A DNA stretch of 64,000 nucleotides from Mixta tenebrionis (GCF_006517625.1 NZ_VHQI01000008.1:75050-139049), one strand, 5' to 3'. Positions 9,201 to 18,370 are shown, numbered from the stretch's first letter. The notes: generated by a model not told the origin, from the letters alone. Translations and numbers: made by a program.

Positions 9201-10063
9201 TGTCCGAAATGGAAACTTCATGGCTGGGCGGACGCGTGCCGCTGCCGGATCTGGATCAAATTGTTGCCGGCGCGCTGGCGCCGCTGGAAAAACCGCTGGG
9301 GCCGAACGCCCGCTTCGGCTATCCGTTGCAAGGCGGTTTTCAGGCGCTGATGCACGGTTTTCTGCCGCATATGGCCTGCGATCTGGAAACCAACAGCACC
9401 CTGGCGGCGCTGCATCCTGAACAGCATATCGCGGTGCTGACCGATGGCCGTCGCTATCGCTATGAACAGCTGATCAGCACTATGCCGCTGCCGCAGCTGA
9501 TTAACCTGATCGGCAGCGAAGCGCCTGCGGCCGTTCATCAGGCGGCCGCGAAACTGCGCCACGTTTCTATTCGCTGCGTCAATATCGGCGTGGGGCGCGC
9601 CAACCTGACCGAAAAGCACTGGATTTATTACCCCGGCGCAACGCTGTTCCACCGCATTTTCGTGCAGGGCAACGCCAGCCCGTTCTGTAACCCGCCGGGC
9701 GGCTGCGGCCTGACCTGCGAAATCAGTTATTCGCCGGATAAACCGCTGCCGGTGGATGGCGATGCGCTGATCCAGCGCTGCATTGAAGAGTGCATCGCCG
9801 TCGGCATGATCAACGCCGACGATCCGATCGTGACCGCCAACCAGGTGGATATTCCCTACGCCTACGTGGTTTACGATCACGCGCGCAGCGCCAATATCGC
9901 GCTGATTCGCGACTGGCTGCTACAGCAGGATATTCTGCTGGCGGGCCGCTACAGCGAATGGGAATATTACAACTCCGATCACGCCTTCCTTGCCGGCAAG
10001 CGCGCGGCTGAATTCGTGCAGGCCCGCAACGCCGCGCCTGGAACCCAGGAAACCCGCTACTGA
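6275..10063 (+). CDS. Three-domain fusion: glycosidase-like, glycosyltransferase, UDP-galactopyranose-mutase-like flavoprotein
   Basis: A 1262-residue protein that reads as three enzymes. Residues 1-375 resemble a clan-A glycoside hydrolase (GH1-like): SPINEISF carries the candidate acid/base Glu136 and LLLAETSHVG the candidate nucleophile Glu290. Residues 392-765 resemble a GT-B glycosyltransferase: it starts KTLIVFSHLRWGFVFQRPQH and contains FISPTKVLEYMAARLPIV, the usual donor-site helix. Residues 793-1262 are a Rossmann FAD domain (IIGAGPTGLSAG, residues 795-805; LEKNAAPGGWCRS) followed by a UDP-galactopyranose-mutase/amine-oxidase-like body, interrupted by an Ala-rich insertion near residues 905-945. 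No signal peptide, so cytosolic. Inferred role: making or trimming a surface or soluble glycan. Ribosome site AGGAGAACGGTA precedes the ATG. Domain calls are from motifs; substrates unknown. Confidence 0.7.
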   Translation: MIPFASFWQAGYEGADHINPHGEPLAMNETNAHLARAGEDYAALAAFNIATVRESVGWRLTDRGGEYDFSSLDSRLQAAQKHNIQIIWTLCHYGWPDDLDLFSADFIPRFAAFCAAAARYLAPWSAQPPIYSPINEISFLSWGLAVGLFACRNLPQPDPADACKRRLVQATLAACDAIWQADSRARILHSDPIIHIIASEQTPEAMQDARSHSNAQYQAWDMLSGRLAPELGGAPRYLDLIGANYYHDNQWELPSMARLYWHLGDRRRRPLHQMLADLHQRYRRPLLLAETSHVGSGRGAWIRDVAAQLAQAQLAGVDLRGVCLYPILDRPKWEDLTFWPRSGLWDLDRDGPDPFLRLISKPYATALREAQKTLVNFQSFTPPAAENKENGMQQKTLIVFSHLRWGFVFQRPQHLLSRLAQHYRVLFIEEPIYDAQPASLHYSTPAPNITVIQPHTPIAAPGFHDDQIAALQLLLAELVDEQQQPVVWFYTPMALPLLTPFTPSLVIYDCMDELSAFNQAPRQLQQRESALMTRADLVFTGGSSLYEAKKHRHHAVHCFPSSVDAAHFEQALDRSNGHPLQQALPATRLGYYGVIDERLDLALVAALADAHPEWQLVMVGPVVKIDPATLPQRANIHWLGQQPYEALPQLLAGWDVCLMPFALNASTRFISPTKVLEYMAARLPIVSTAIADVARHYAELVAIAYSTQEFIHACERALTMAAADRARLAQQMQAVVAATSWDATAQQMYSLMEKGAAAARAPAPDITPVIADEVQQVTRRLNPAAEQLSVVPCLIIGAGPTGLSAGYHYGKGAVVLEKNAAPGGWCRSLNDKGFTFDYAGHIMFSQDPYVLQMYEMLLGDNLHWQMREAWIYNEGGAYTRYPFQGALHGLPAEVIKECILGAIEARYGEAANAAAAPAAARDCCADGVVPDGEACVQQTATGQTENFEQFIYKTWGRGIAKYFALPYNKKLWTLPLSEMETSWLGGRVPLPDLDQIVAGALAPLEKPLGPNARFGYPLQGGFQALMHGFLPHMACDLETNSTLAALHPEQHIAVLTDGRRYRYEQLISTMPLPQLINLIGSEAPAAVHQAAAKLRHVSIRCVNIGVGRANLTEKHWIYYPGATLFHRIFVQGNASPFCNPPGGCGLTCEISYSPDKPLPVDGDALIQRCIEECIAVGMINADDPIVTANQVDIPYAYVVYDHARSANIALIRDWLLQQDILLAGRYSEWEYYNSDHAFLAGKRAAEFVQARNAAPGTQETRY

Positions 10064-10225
10064 TGTTCTGCGGCATCAGGTGGTTATCTGATGCCGATCT
10101 TTCTCTCATCATCCGCATCTCAGGCTGATCGCCGCTGCCCGTCTGGTCTACAATAGGTGACGCCGGCGAGCGCTTCCTGCGCAAATAATCATAACCATAC
10201 CGGCGGCAATAAGAGTGGGTGAAGT

Positions 10226-10786
10226 ATGAAAATACGTTTTCTGTCCAGCAATGAGCTAAAGCTGGACGAAGTATGCAGAATTCTGGAGCCGGTTGGCGTG
10301 CAGGTTCTGCCGGTAAGCTGCCATATTGAAGAAATACAGACGGAAAATGAAGTCGCGCTGGTGCGCGATAAGCTCACCAAAGCCTTTGCCCTGATCGGGC
10401 GTCCGCTGTTCGTCGAACATACCGGCCTCTATCTGGATGGTCTCAACGGCCTGCCCGCCGGGCTGACGCGCATCTTCTGGAATCGCCTGAAGGCGGAGCG
10501 TTTTACCGCGCTGGTACAGGCGCTGGATAGCCAGAACGCCACCGCCAAAACGGTGCTCGGTTACTGCGACGGGCGCAAAATGTATCAGTTTTCCGGCGAG
10601 GTGCGCGGTAAGATCATCGCCGAGCCGGCCGGTCCGCGCGAGTTTATCTGGGACTGCATTTTCGTGCCGGAAGGCCATACGCAAACTTTCGCCGAAATGG
10701 GCGATCTGAAGCATGAGATCTCCATGCGGCGTCTGGCGCTGGATCGTTTTGCCGCTTTTCTGAAAACCGCCAGGAGCCTGCCATGA
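10226..10786 (+). CDS. HAM1/RdgB/ITPase-fold protein lacking catalytic residues
   Basis: A 186-residue member of the HAM1 (inosine triphosphate pyrophosphatase) family: SSNELKLDE at residues 7-15 matches the nucleotide loop, Lys49 corresponds to the conserved Lys, VEHTGLYLDGLNGLPAGL (63-80) aligns with VEDTGL...GLPG of ITPases, and EFIWDCIF (139-146) with GFGWDPIF. The catalytic Asp (Asp69 in E. coli RdgB) is His65, and the C-terminal SHR motif is SMR (166-168). It may therefore bind a noncanonical purine nucleotide without hydrolysing it. The stop overlaps the next gene's start (ATGA), so it is co-translated with the SIR2 protein. In the Kongming antiphage system, KomB is HAM1-like and KomC SIR2-like (recollection of the literature); this looks like a KomB-type sensor. 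It is not the housekeeping RdgB. Confidence 0.8.
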   Translation: MKIRFLSSNELKLDEVCRILEPVGVQVLPVSCHIEEIQTENEVALVRDKLTKAFALIGRPLFVEHTGLYLDGLNGLPAGLTRIFWNRLKAERFTALVQALDSQNATAKTVLGYCDGRKMYQFSGEVRGKIIAEPAGPREFIWDCIFVPEGHTQTFAEMGDLKHEISMRRLALDRFAAFLKTARSLP

Positions 10787-11577
10787 AACCTGAACTCAAG
10801 CGCGCCTACGATTCCGGGAAGCTGATCCTGTTCGCCGGCGCCGGCGTATCACGCAACCTCGGCCTGCCGGAATGGCATGAGCTGATTACGCATCTCGCTC
10901 ACGAGCTGGGCTACGACCCGCAAATTTTTAACGCTTACGGCACCCACCTGTCGCTGGCGGAATACTATAAGCAAAAGAAGGGATCGCTGGGACCGCTGCG
11001 CAGCTGGATGGATCGCGAATGGCACCGGCCTGATATCGACGTGCGATCGTCGGAAATCCATACCATGATCACTCAGGGCGATTTCTCACGCATCTACACC
11101 ACTAACTACGATCGCTGGCTGGAGATGGCGCACGACGCGCACAACGTACCTTACTATAAGGTGGCTAACGCCGCCGATCTGGTTTCACTGACGGAAAATC
11201 GTCGGCATATCATCAAGCTGCACGGCGATTTTGACGATGATACCTCGATCGTGCTGGATGAGAGCAGCTACTTTGAGCGGCTCTATTTTGATTCGCCGCT
11301 GGATATTAAGCTAACGCATGACGTAATGGGCAATTCCGTGCTGTTTATCGGCTACAGCATCAGCGACTTTAATATCCGCCTGCTGTTCTACCGCCTGACC
11401 AAGATATGGGGACGCACCGGCCTGTCTTCCGCCCGCCCAACCTCCTATCTGTTTACCAACCGCACCAACCCGGTAGCCAAAGAGGTGCTGGGCCAGTGGG
11501 GCATCGAAATGATCGTGTCGGAAGAGGATAACCCGCGCAAAGCGCTGGGCGACTTCCTGGCAGAGCTGATCGCCTGA
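10783..11577 (+). CDS. SIR2-family protein, probable NADase effector
   Basis: A 264-residue stand-alone SIR2-like domain (SIR2_2 type). NAD-site motifs are intact: FAGAGVSRNLGLPEW (residues 17-31), TTNYD (106-110, catalytic-type Asn108) and KLHGDF (145-150, catalytic-type His147), plus FIGYSISD (188-195). Proteins of this class, found in Thoeris, DSR, SPARSA and Kongming defence systems, cleave NAD when triggered and kill or arrest the infected cell; sirtuin deacetylases instead carry a zinc ribbon, not seen here. The start codon overlaps the HAM1-like gene by four bases, so the products are probably made in fixed ratio and act as a complex. No third defence gene is adjacent; the next gene is convergent nixA. 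Activity is inferred from family. Confidence 0.8.
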   Translation: MKPELKRAYDSGKLILFAGAGVSRNLGLPEWHELITHLAHELGYDPQIFNAYGTHLSLAEYYKQKKGSLGPLRSWMDREWHRPDIDVRSSEIHTMITQGDFSRIYTTNYDRWLEMAHDAHNVPYYKVANAADLVSLTENRRHIIKLHGDFDDDTSIVLDESSYFERLYFDSPLDIKLTHDVMGNSVLFIGYSISDFNIRLLFYRLTKIWGRTGLSSARPTSYLFTNRTNPVAKEVLGQWGIEMIVSEEDNPRKALGDFLAELIA

Positions 11578-11697
11578 GCCGCCGGGCATCAGGACGCCTG
11601 ATACCAACGCGCCCTGATGCCTGCGGCGAACAGCGACGACACGCGCCCGGCATAGCGTCAACGCTCGGCAGGGCGCGCCGTTTTTTCCTGTTCGCTT

Positions 11698-12750
11698 TTA
11701 GCCAGACGTATTTACCTGCAATTTGTCGTAGCCGCACAGATAATACCAGGCCATCGATAGCAGCCAGCAGCAGATGAACAGGCCCACTATCCAAAAACCC
11801 AGGGTGCCGAGGTTATCATTCAGCGCCGCAATTCTGTCCCACAGGCCGCCCTGCAATTCCAGCTTATCAATAATCAACCCCAGCGCCTCCAGACCACCGA
11901 TAAACAGGGCCACTACTACTGACGCGCCGGTAATCGTCAGATTGTAATAGAGCTTGCGTACCGGACGTGAAAAGGCCCAGCCGTAGGCGCCTATCATCAC
12001 ATAGTTATCCAGGGTATCAATCAGAATCATGCCGGCGGCAAAGGCGGCAGGAAACAGCATCAGATGCCAAAATTGCATCCCCTGCCCGGCGCCGGTAGCA
12101 GAAATTGACAGCAGTCCGATTTCGGTGGCGGTATCAAAACCCAGGCCGAACAGGAAACCGACCAGATACATATGCCAGTTGCAGCTGACCAGACCAAACA
12201 GCGGGCGACACAGGCGGCTAAGCCATCCGCCTCCCGGCTGTTGCTCATCAGGCTGCTGGGCCGGTAACGGCACCCCCTGTTTTACCTGACGAAACTTTTT
12301 CCATACGTCCAGCAGAATCACCAGATTAAGCAGCGCTACAACCATTAAAAAGACAGCGGATACGGAGGTCCCTATTACGCTGCCGATCTGATGCCACTCT
12401 TCAAGCCGATCGCGTAGCAGCATGGTAGCGGCAGCGACCATCGCCGTCGCCAGGATGACAATCGTTGAATGGCCCAGTGAAAAAAATGCGCCAATGCCGA
12501 TAGGCTTTTTGCCCTGCTGCATCATCTTGCGCGTAACGTTATCAATCGCCGCAATATGATCGGCATCCACGGCATGCCGTAACCCAAAGCTATAAGCGAG
12601 AACGGCCATGCTCATCAGGGCGGCGTTATGCCCGAAAACGGCGAAAACCAGCAGCCAGACGGCGATATTAGCCAGTACGATAAGCGTCAGTAATCCCGCG
12701 GCATGCCACCGCAGCACGCTATGGCGTTCAGACGCAATGTTATCCTTCAT
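11698..12750 (-). CDS. nixA: NiCoT-family nickel/cobalt permease
   Basis: A 350-residue inner-membrane transporter of the NiCoT family. The signature HAVDADHIAAIDNVTR in the second membrane segment (the metal-selecting H-x4-D-H type motif) and the family sequences FSLGHSTIVI, GFLFGLGFDTATEI and LIDTLDNYVM are all present; about eight membrane segments are expected. It imports Ni2+ for the urease metallocentre. It is the last gene of the urease operon, and its start overlaps the end of the urea transporter gene by 11 bases, matching the gene order of Yersinia urease loci (ureABCEFGD-yut-nixA). Annotation as nickel importer is inferred from this context; cobalt transport cannot be excluded. Confidence 0.93.
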   Translation of the reverse strand: MKDNIASERHSVLRWHAAGLLTLIVLANIAVWLLVFAVFGHNAALMSMAVLAYSFGLRHAVDADHIAAIDNVTRKMMQQGKKPIGIGAFFSLGHSTIVILATAMVAAATMLLRDRLEEWHQIGSVIGTSVSAVFLMVVALLNLVILLDVWKKFRQVKQGVPLPAQQPDEQQPGGGWLSRLCRPLFGLVSCNWHMYLVGFLFGLGFDTATEIGLLSISATGAGQGMQFWHLMLFPAAFAAGMILIDTLDNYVMIGAYGWAFSRPVRKLYYNLTITGASVVVALFIGGLEALGLIIDKLELQGGLWDRIAALNDNLGTLGFWIVGLFICCWLLSMAWYYLCGYDKLQVNTSG

Positions 12751-13732
12751 TTACTTCCTCCCTGTTAAACAGACAGCTGTTATCAGACCGCTTTTCTGGC
12801 CTGGCCAGCAGACAACACCAGGTAACCAGCACAAACGGCATCGTAAACGCCGGCATGCCCAGCGGCATAAGCAGCGTATTTAAAGCGCTCTGCACTAAAA
12901 CGGCGGCCAGTACCCCTATAGCGCCGCCGATCGCGTCTCGCCAGTCAGCGCAGGGAAAAGCGGCCCCTAAAGCGACAGCGGTCAATATCGCACTAAAGGA
13001 ATAGAGCCCGTCATTAAGCGCTTGCGCATCCGCGCTCATAAGCCAGGCAAAACCCAGGGCCACAGCCGAACCGCCCAGAGCGCAGAACATAGCCCGCCGC
13101 GAGCTGCACGCTAACCCCGCCAGCATCAACACGCCCGCCAGGCTGCTTTGCAGCAGAAAAACCTGGGAAACGCCTGATAAAATGGCCTGCGGCAGCAGCA
13201 GGGGCAACGCCTGCGGGTTGGTTACATGCGGTAAAACCGGTACGGGCAAAGGTCCCGGATGTAGCGCAGCGAAATGGTAGCTGGCTAACAGCGCCATCCA
13301 GCTGATCAGCACGAAAGGCGCCGTCAGCACCGGCAGCTGGCGAGCAGCAAACGCCCGTTCCATCGCCGCCGTCAGCATGACAGACAGCAGGCAACAGACG
13401 ACCAGTACGCCCCACATCAGCGGCGTCGCCGCCAGAAAAAAAGGCAGCGCCGTGCCGATTAAACAGCCGTTATAGCCGTACAGCCCCTGCGCCGTTTTCT
13501 CCCGCTCCGCCGGCAAGAATAGCGCCGCCGCCGCGGTTGCAATCGCCGTTCCCAGCAGGCAGCCAACAGCGATGGTCAGCTCGTGCGCCTGACCGGCGGC
13601 AATAAAGATGGCAATAAAAAACAGCAGCCCGCACAGCGCGCTATCCTGAAACATAACCTGCGCGCAGCCGCGCAGCACCCAGACTACGCCCTGCCTCAGG
13701 GCGCAGCACCACCTGAAACAACGGTTTCGCAT
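12740..13732 (-). CDS. yut: Urea transporter (UT/SLC14 family)
   Basis: A 330-residue, very hydrophobic protein with about ten membrane segments and two similar halves, as in bacterial urea transporters (Yut, ApvUT). Family-type sequences such as LYGYNGCLIGTALPFF and LNDGLYSFSAILTAVALG, one in each half, form the two urea-pore repeats. It passively conducts urea into the cell for cytoplasmic urease. It lies 19 bases after ureD and overlaps nixA, so it is in the urease transcript. The first 25 residues are basic and Cys-rich (MRNRCFRWCCALR) and may be an N-terminal extension or a slightly upstream start call. Confidence 0.92.
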   Translation of the reverse strand: MRNRCFRWCCALRQGVVWVLRGCAQVMFQDSALCGLLFFIAIFIAAGQAHELTIAVGCLLGTAIATAAAALFLPAEREKTAQGLYGYNGCLIGTALPFFLAATPLMWGVLVVCCLLSVMLTAAMERAFAARQLPVLTAPFVLISWMALLASYHFAALHPGPLPVPVLPHVTNPQALPLLLPQAILSGVSQVFLLQSSLAGVLMLAGLACSSRRAMFCALGGSAVALGFAWLMSADAQALNDGLYSFSAILTAVALGAAFPCADWRDAIGGAIGVLAAVLVQSALNTLLMPLGMPAFTMPFVLVTWCCLLARPEKRSDNSCLFNREEVNEG

Positions 13733-13751
13733 TTTTCTCTCCCTTCCGGCC

Positions 13752-14696
13752 TCAGCGCCAGAGAAATGCGGGCATTAAAGACGCGCCGGTTATTTCTTGC
13801 CGCGCCACCTGCCAGAAAGCGCGCATCGCGCTTTTTACCTGATGCGCTTCATAGCCCAGCGCTTTAAATATCACTCCGCACTGGTTCGGCAGCAGGCTGG
13901 CTCCGCTGGCGATCCCGGCGGCGGCGTCATAGATCGGCTGGCTTTGCTGTAAAATGGCGGCGTGGTGGCGCGCCGGCGTAAGCAGTACGAGATTGCCAAA
14001 GACGGAGAATTCTCCCATTACCCCCACGTTATTCAGCGGCTGCGTTTTTGGCGTCAGCAGATAGCGCTCGCTAAACAGCTCGGCGCCGTCGCTGGTACTG
14101 GCGGTAACAGAAGAGGAGTAGAGATCGAAGTTAAATCCCCCATCGGCGGCATGATATTTGCGCCCCGACGTCACAATTTCGCCATAAAGCAGCGTGGCCG
14201 TCGGGTGGATAGCGATCTGCGTAGTGCTGAAAAAGCGCGAGTTGTCGTGCGGGATAACCGGATCGGGCATCAGCTCCAGGTAACTCTCTTCTTCCAGCGT
14301 GATGTGCTGGCACTGGGCGGCATAGTTATGGCTCATGGCATGAATTTTTGTCGCCGCCTGGGTGGTAACATGGCCGCAGGCGCCTGCCGCCATATAAATA
14401 TCCAGCGCCTGACGATCGCCCTGGAGCAGACAACCTGAAGTGGAAATCATAAAAACGCAGGGCATATGCGGCATCGCCTCATCCCAGTACAGCGCCCGCT
14501 GTACCAGGCTGGGAGCGCGGCGCTCCATATGCGCCAGCACGCTACGCCGACTGCGGCGGGCGAAATCCAGCCGCAGATAGCCGCATTTGCCGGGGCTGCC
14601 GCTGGCCATTTGCGGCGGCTCCTGTTGATAGGCCGCCAGCTCAGGCGCCTCTCGTCCAATATGCGCTATTTCCCTGAGCGCCATACCTCTTCTCAT
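13752..14696 (-). CDS. ureD: Urease accessory protein UreD
   Basis: A 314-residue UreD (UreH) protein. It forms the scaffold that binds apo-urease and, with UreF and UreG, delivers nickel. Recognisable family sequences are [32 protein letters not shown] and the acidic-loop segment [14 protein letters not shown]. It overlaps ureG by four bases (translational coupling) and follows the structural genes, the order found in Yersinia and unlike the ureDABC order of Klebsiella. Length is normal for the long UreD type. Confidence 0.95.
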   Translation of the reverse strand: MRRGMALREIAHIGREAPELAAYQQEPPQMASGSPGKCGYLRLDFARRSRRSVLAHMERRAPSLVQRALYWDEAMPHMPCVFMISTSGCLLQGDRQALDIYMAAGACGHVTTQAATKIHAMSHNYAAQCQHITLEEESYLELMPDPVIPHDNSRFFSTTQIAIHPTATLLYGEIVTSGRKYHAADGGFNFDLYSSSVTASTSDGAELFSERYLLTPKTQPLNNVGVMGEFSVFGNLVLLTPARHHAAILQQSQPIYDAAAGIASGASLLPNQCGVIFKALGYEAHQVKSAMRAFWQVARQEITGASLMPAFLWR

Positions 14697-15328
14697 GAAA
14701 CCACCTGCCCGCCGTGGGTGAAAAGAAAATCACGCATAATCATCCCGACCAGCGCTTCAACGCCCTCTCCCGTTTTACAGTTGGTGAGAATATAGGGGCG
14801 CTCGCCGCGCACGGTGCGGGTATCCTGTTCCATTACGGCAAGGCTGGCGCCCACGTAAGGGGCGAGATCGATTTTATTAATCACCAGAATATCGGCCTGT
14901 ACCAGGCCGGGGCCATTTTTGCGCGGGATCTTTTCCCCCTCGGCAACATCAATAACGTAGATATAGAAATCGGCCAGCGCCGGGCTAAACGTCAGCGTCA
15001 GGTTATCGCCGCCGCTCTCGATCAATACCACGTCGCTGTCCGGGAAACGCGCCTCCATCTCCTCAACGGCAGCGATGTTCATACTGGGATCCTCTCGCAC
15101 TGCGGTATGGGGGCAGGCTCCCGTCTCGACGCCCAGAATTTTCTCCTCGTCCAGAACGCCCTTTAAGGTGCGCTTAACCTGCTTCGCATCTTCGGTGGTG
15201 ACGATATCGTTAGTGATAATCAACGGCCTGACGCCTTTTTGTATCAGCAACGGCGTAATGACCTCAATAATGGCGGTTTTTCCTGAGCCAACCGGCCCGC
15301 CAATACCTATACGGGTAATTTTTTTCAC
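14693..15328 (-). CDS. ureG: Urease accessory GTPase UreG
   Basis: A 211-residue SIMIBI-class GTPase. The P-loop GGPVGSGKT is at residues 9-17, the CPH metal-binding motif appears as [11 protein letters not shown], and the GTP base motif as NKID. Binding of Ni2+ and GTP drives its dimerisation; GTP hydrolysis transfers nickel from UreE to the UreDF-apourease complex. It is one of the most conserved accessory proteins, and all key motifs are intact. It lies 24 bases after ureF and overlaps ureD. Confidence 0.97.
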   Translation of the reverse strand: MKKITRIGIGGPVGSGKTAIIEVITPLLIQKGVRPLIITNDIVTTEDAKQVKRTLKGVLDEEKILGVETGACPHTAVREDPSMNIAAVEEMEARFPDSDVVLIESGGDNLTLTFSPALADFYIYVIDVAEGEKIPRKNGPGLVQADILVINKIDLAPYVGASLAVMEQDTRTVRGERPYILTNCKTGEGVEALVGMIMRDFLFTHGGQVVS

Positions 15329-15352
15329 AATATTTCCTTAGGGGAGTTAGCG

Positions 15353-16039
15353 TTAATTGCTGAACAGACGAGTAAAGGCCCCGACATGCAGCGCAGCCAG
15401 CACATCATTTAGCGGCGCATAGCTGGCCATCTGGTCCACATCGCCCTGTTCGGCCAGATCGCATAGCGTCTCAATCGTTTCGTTAAGCTCGAATAAGATG
15501 CGCTGGGTTTCCAGATGCGTGATGCGCATCAGACGCATGGCCGCGCTGAGCAGCGTCATTGCTACGCCATACAGATGAACCACCACCGCTTCACGCGGCG
15601 TCGCGCCAAGCGCGTTCAGCAGCAGCGCCTGAGTAATGGGATAAGTGCCCGGCGTTTCGCCCGATACAATCTTCTCCAGCCACCAGGCTATATCGGGATG
15701 ATCGGTAACAGCGGCGGCCATTTCCGCCAGCTTTTTCCCCATGCGGGCGATCATCATCCGGCTCTCTTCGTTCAGTTTGCGATTAAACAGCTTGCGGTCA
15801 TGGAGCGGCGCCGCCGCCAGATCCCGCTGTTGCAAACAGCGACAGCAGGAGGCGACGGCGCGCGCGTCGCCGGTAGCCGCCTGCAGCAAAGCGCTGCGGG
15901 TAAACTCCGCCAGCGTTGCCGCATTGTGTACCAGACCATGCTGAACGGCAGATTCCATGCCGTTGGAAAAGGCGAACGCGCCTACCGGCAGTACCGAATC
16001 GCCAAACTGCATGATGCGAATCAGACGTAATGCGTTCAT
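15353..16039 (-). CDS. ureF: Urease accessory protein UreF
   Basis: A 228-residue all-helical UreF, which links UreD to UreG and gates GTP hydrolysis during nickel insertion. Family sequences [24 protein letters not shown] at the N-terminus and a C-terminal helix ending in LFSN are typical. It overlaps the end of ureE by four bases. Length matches the family norm of about 225-230 residues. Confidence 0.94.
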   Translation of the reverse strand: MNALRLIRIMQFGDSVLPVGAFAFSNGMESAVQHGLVHNAATLAEFTRSALLQAATGDARAVASCCRCLQQRDLAAAPLHDRKLFNRKLNEESRMMIARMGKKLAEMAAAVTDHPDIAWWLEKIVSGETPGTYPITQALLLNALGATPREAVVVHLYGVAMTLLSAAMRLMRITHLETQRILFELNETIETLCDLAEQGDVDQMASYAPLNDVLAALHVGAFTRLFSN

Positions 16040-16629
16040 TTTTCCTGAGTCACCTGCTGGTCCGCTGCATGGGCGACATGTACATGCGTGGCGGCATCTT
16101 CGGCGCCGCCAAACAGCAGGCGCGCTTCCGCCTGCGTCAGCGCCGGCAGCACGCTCTCGCCCGGAACAAAGGAATAAGGCAGGTAATGGAACCCGTGCGT
16201 TTTCATCACCGCCTCCATTACATGCGTCGCCACGGTAAGCGGAATATAGATCCGCGTATCCTTAAGCACCGCTTTCCAGTGCTGATTGCCCAGCGCATGG
16301 CCCAGCTCGAAACTGATGCGCATCAGGCTGTGCCGCTCCTGAGCCAGCAGGCTTTCCAGATGAATCACCATCACCGCGCGCAGCTGGATTTTCACCACTA
16401 CCGCACGCGCCTGTTGCTCATCCCACAGCACCACATCGCCATCCTGCAGCAGCTGCTGACGCGGCAGCGCAATCCCCAGCTCCAGGCCGGCGCGCGTCCT
16501 TTTACGACAGCGGCTTTTTTGCGCTTCCCACTGCGTTAACTCCAGCATATCCGCCGGGTTAGCGGCCGCTCTTGCCTGCCACAGCGCATCCCGTTTGATA
16601 TTGCCCAGCACCTTTTCCACGATAATCAT
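16036..16629 (-). CDS. ureE: Urease accessory protein UreE, nickel metallochaperone
   Basis: A 197-residue UreE: an N-terminal peptide-binding domain and a C-terminal ferredoxin-like metal-binding domain. The central nickel-site His is within [12 protein letters not shown] or the LGHALGN/HWK segment. The C-terminus carries a modest His cluster ([12 protein letters not shown]), far shorter than the long His tail of Klebsiella UreE, so nickel storage by the tail should be limited. It sits eight bases after ureC and overlaps ureF by four bases. Confidence 0.93.
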   Translation of the reverse strand: MIIVEKVLGNIKRDALWQARAAANPADMLELTQWEAQKSRCRKRTRAGLELGIALPRQQLLQDGDVVLWDEQQARAVVVKIQLRAVMVIHLESLLAQERHSLMRISFELGHALGNQHWKAVLKDTRIYIPLTVATHVMEAVMKTHGFHYLPYSFVPGESVLPALTQAEARLLFGGAEDAATHVHVAHAADQQVTQEK

Positions 16630-16637
16630 GCTTTCTC

Positions 16638-18353
16638 CTAACTAAAGAAGTAACGCTGGTTAAGTACCGCTGAGGTCACCGGCTCGACGGTGGCATGTTC
16701 GCCATTGACGCGAACGGCGAAGGTTTCAGGATCCACCTCAATGTGCGGCGTTTCGGCGTTGCGCACCATATCGCGCTTGGAAATAGCTCGGCACTGGCTG
16801 ACGGCCATAACCTGACGTTCCAGCCCCAGTTTCTCTTTCACGTCGGCTTCCAGCGCCGCGCGCGAAACGAAGGTGACGCAGGTGTCGCGCAACGTTTTGC
16901 CCTGCGCGCCAAACATCGGGCGATACCAGGTAGGCTGCGGCGTAGGGAGGGAAGCGTTGGGATCGCCCATCACCGCCCAGTTAATCATGCCGCCTTTGAT
17001 AACCAGCTTAGGTTTGGCGCCGAAGAAGCGAGGCTCCCACAGCACCAGGTCAGCCATTTTTCCTGTCTCAACCGAGCCGAGTACGTGGCTGATGCCCTGG
17101 GCGATAGCGGGATTAATGGTAATTTTTGCCACGTAGCGCAGTACGCGAAAATTATCATTTTCCGCCGCATCCTCCGGCAGCTTGCCGCGCGCCTGTTTCA
17201 TCGCATGGGCGGTTTGCATTACCCGCAGCCAGTTTTCACCCACGCGCCCCATCGCCTGTGAGTCACTGGAGAACATCGACAGGACGCCCATATCGTGCAG
17301 GACATTTTCTGCGGCGATGGTTTCCGGACGAACGCGGCTTTCGGAAAAAGCGACATCCGCCGGCACATCAGGATTGAGGTTATGGCAAACCATGATCATG
17401 TCGAACAGCTCCGCCTGGCTGTTAATGCCAAACGGCAGCGTGGGGTTGGTTGAACTGGGCAAAACGTTCATCTGCGCCGCGACTTTAATAATATCGGGCG
17501 CATGGCCGCCGCCGGCGCCTTCGGTATGGAAGGTATGGATGGTGCGGCCTTCAAACGCATCGATGGTGTCTTCTACGTAGCCGCCCTCATTCAGGCTGTC
17601 GGTATGTACCGCTACCTGGATATCCATCTCATCCGCTACGCGTAACGCATGGCGCAGCGCTGAACCGGTCGCGCCCCAATCCTCGTGTACTTTAAGTCCG
17701 GCGACGCCGGCGCAAATTTGCTCCCGCAGAGGGCCGGCGCAGGAGGCGTGTCCTTTCCCCAGCAGCCCAATATTCACCGGAAGATCTTCAACGGCGCGCA
17801 GCATGCGCTCAATATGCCAGGGCCCGGCGGTCACCGTCGTACCGTTAGAACCGTCGGTTGGCCCAACGCCGCCGCCGAAAAAGGTCGTCACCCCGTTAGA
17901 AAGCGCATGTTCCGCCTGCTGCGGCGAAATAAAGTGAATATGGGTATCAATGCCGGCGGCGGTTAAAATAAGGTGCTCACCCGAAATAACATCGGTGCTC
18001 ACGCCGACCACCATACCCGGCGTTACGCCATCCATCATGCCGGGATTACCACACTTGCCTATACCCGCAATCAGACCGTTTTTAATACCTACGTCCGCTT
18101 TGACCACGCCCTGCCGGGCATCCAGTACGGTAACGTTAGTAATCACCAGATCCAGCACTTCTGCGCTAAGCATACGGTTGTCCGCGCCCATGCCGTCGCG
18201 CAATGATTTACCGCCGCCATAGACGGATTCATCGCCGTAGCCGCGTAAATCTCGTTCAATTTCGATAAACAGGTTGGTATCGCCAAGGCGAATTTTATCT
18301 CCCGTCGTTGGGCCGAACAGGCCAGCATATTCCTGGCGTGAAATTACAGGCAT
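16638..18353 (-). CDS. ureC: Urease alpha subunit, catalytic
   Basis: A 571-residue catalytic subunit hydrolysing urea to ammonia and carbamate. The dinickel ligands are intact: THIHF (His138, His140), the carbamylated lysine in GLKVHEDWG (Lys221), His250 in AVHTDS and His276 in HTFHTEG; the flap segment PHIEV-like region and the [10 protein letters not shown] motif with the last metal ligand are also present. Length is standard (567-572). With UreA and UreB it forms the (alpha-beta-gamma) assembly in the cytoplasm. It supports growth on urea nitrogen or acid tolerance, and the adjacent nickel and urea transporters make the locus self-sufficient. Confidence 0.98.
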   Translation of the reverse strand: MPVISRQEYAGLFGPTTGDKIRLGDTNLFIEIERDLRGYGDESVYGGGKSLRDGMGADNRMLSAEVLDLVITNVTVLDARQGVVKADVGIKNGLIAGIGKCGNPGMMDGVTPGMVVGVSTDVISGEHLILTAAGIDTHIHFISPQQAEHALSNGVTTFFGGGVGPTDGSNGTTVTAGPWHIERMLRAVEDLPVNIGLLGKGHASCAGPLREQICAGVAGLKVHEDWGATGSALRHALRVADEMDIQVAVHTDSLNEGGYVEDTIDAFEGRTIHTFHTEGAGGGHAPDIIKVAAQMNVLPSSTNPTLPFGINSQAELFDMIMVCHNLNPDVPADVAFSESRVRPETIAAENVLHDMGVLSMFSSDSQAMGRVGENWLRVMQTAHAMKQARGKLPEDAAENDNFRVLRYVAKITINPAIAQGISHVLGSVETGKMADLVLWEPRFFGAKPKLVIKGGMINWAVMGDPNASLPTPQPTWYRPMFGAQGKTLRDTCVTFVSRAALEADVKEKLGLERQVMAVSQCRAISKRDMVRNAETPHIEVDPETFAVRVNGEHATVEPVTSAVLNQRYFFS

Positions 18354-18370
18354 AACAAACTCCTTAAAGG

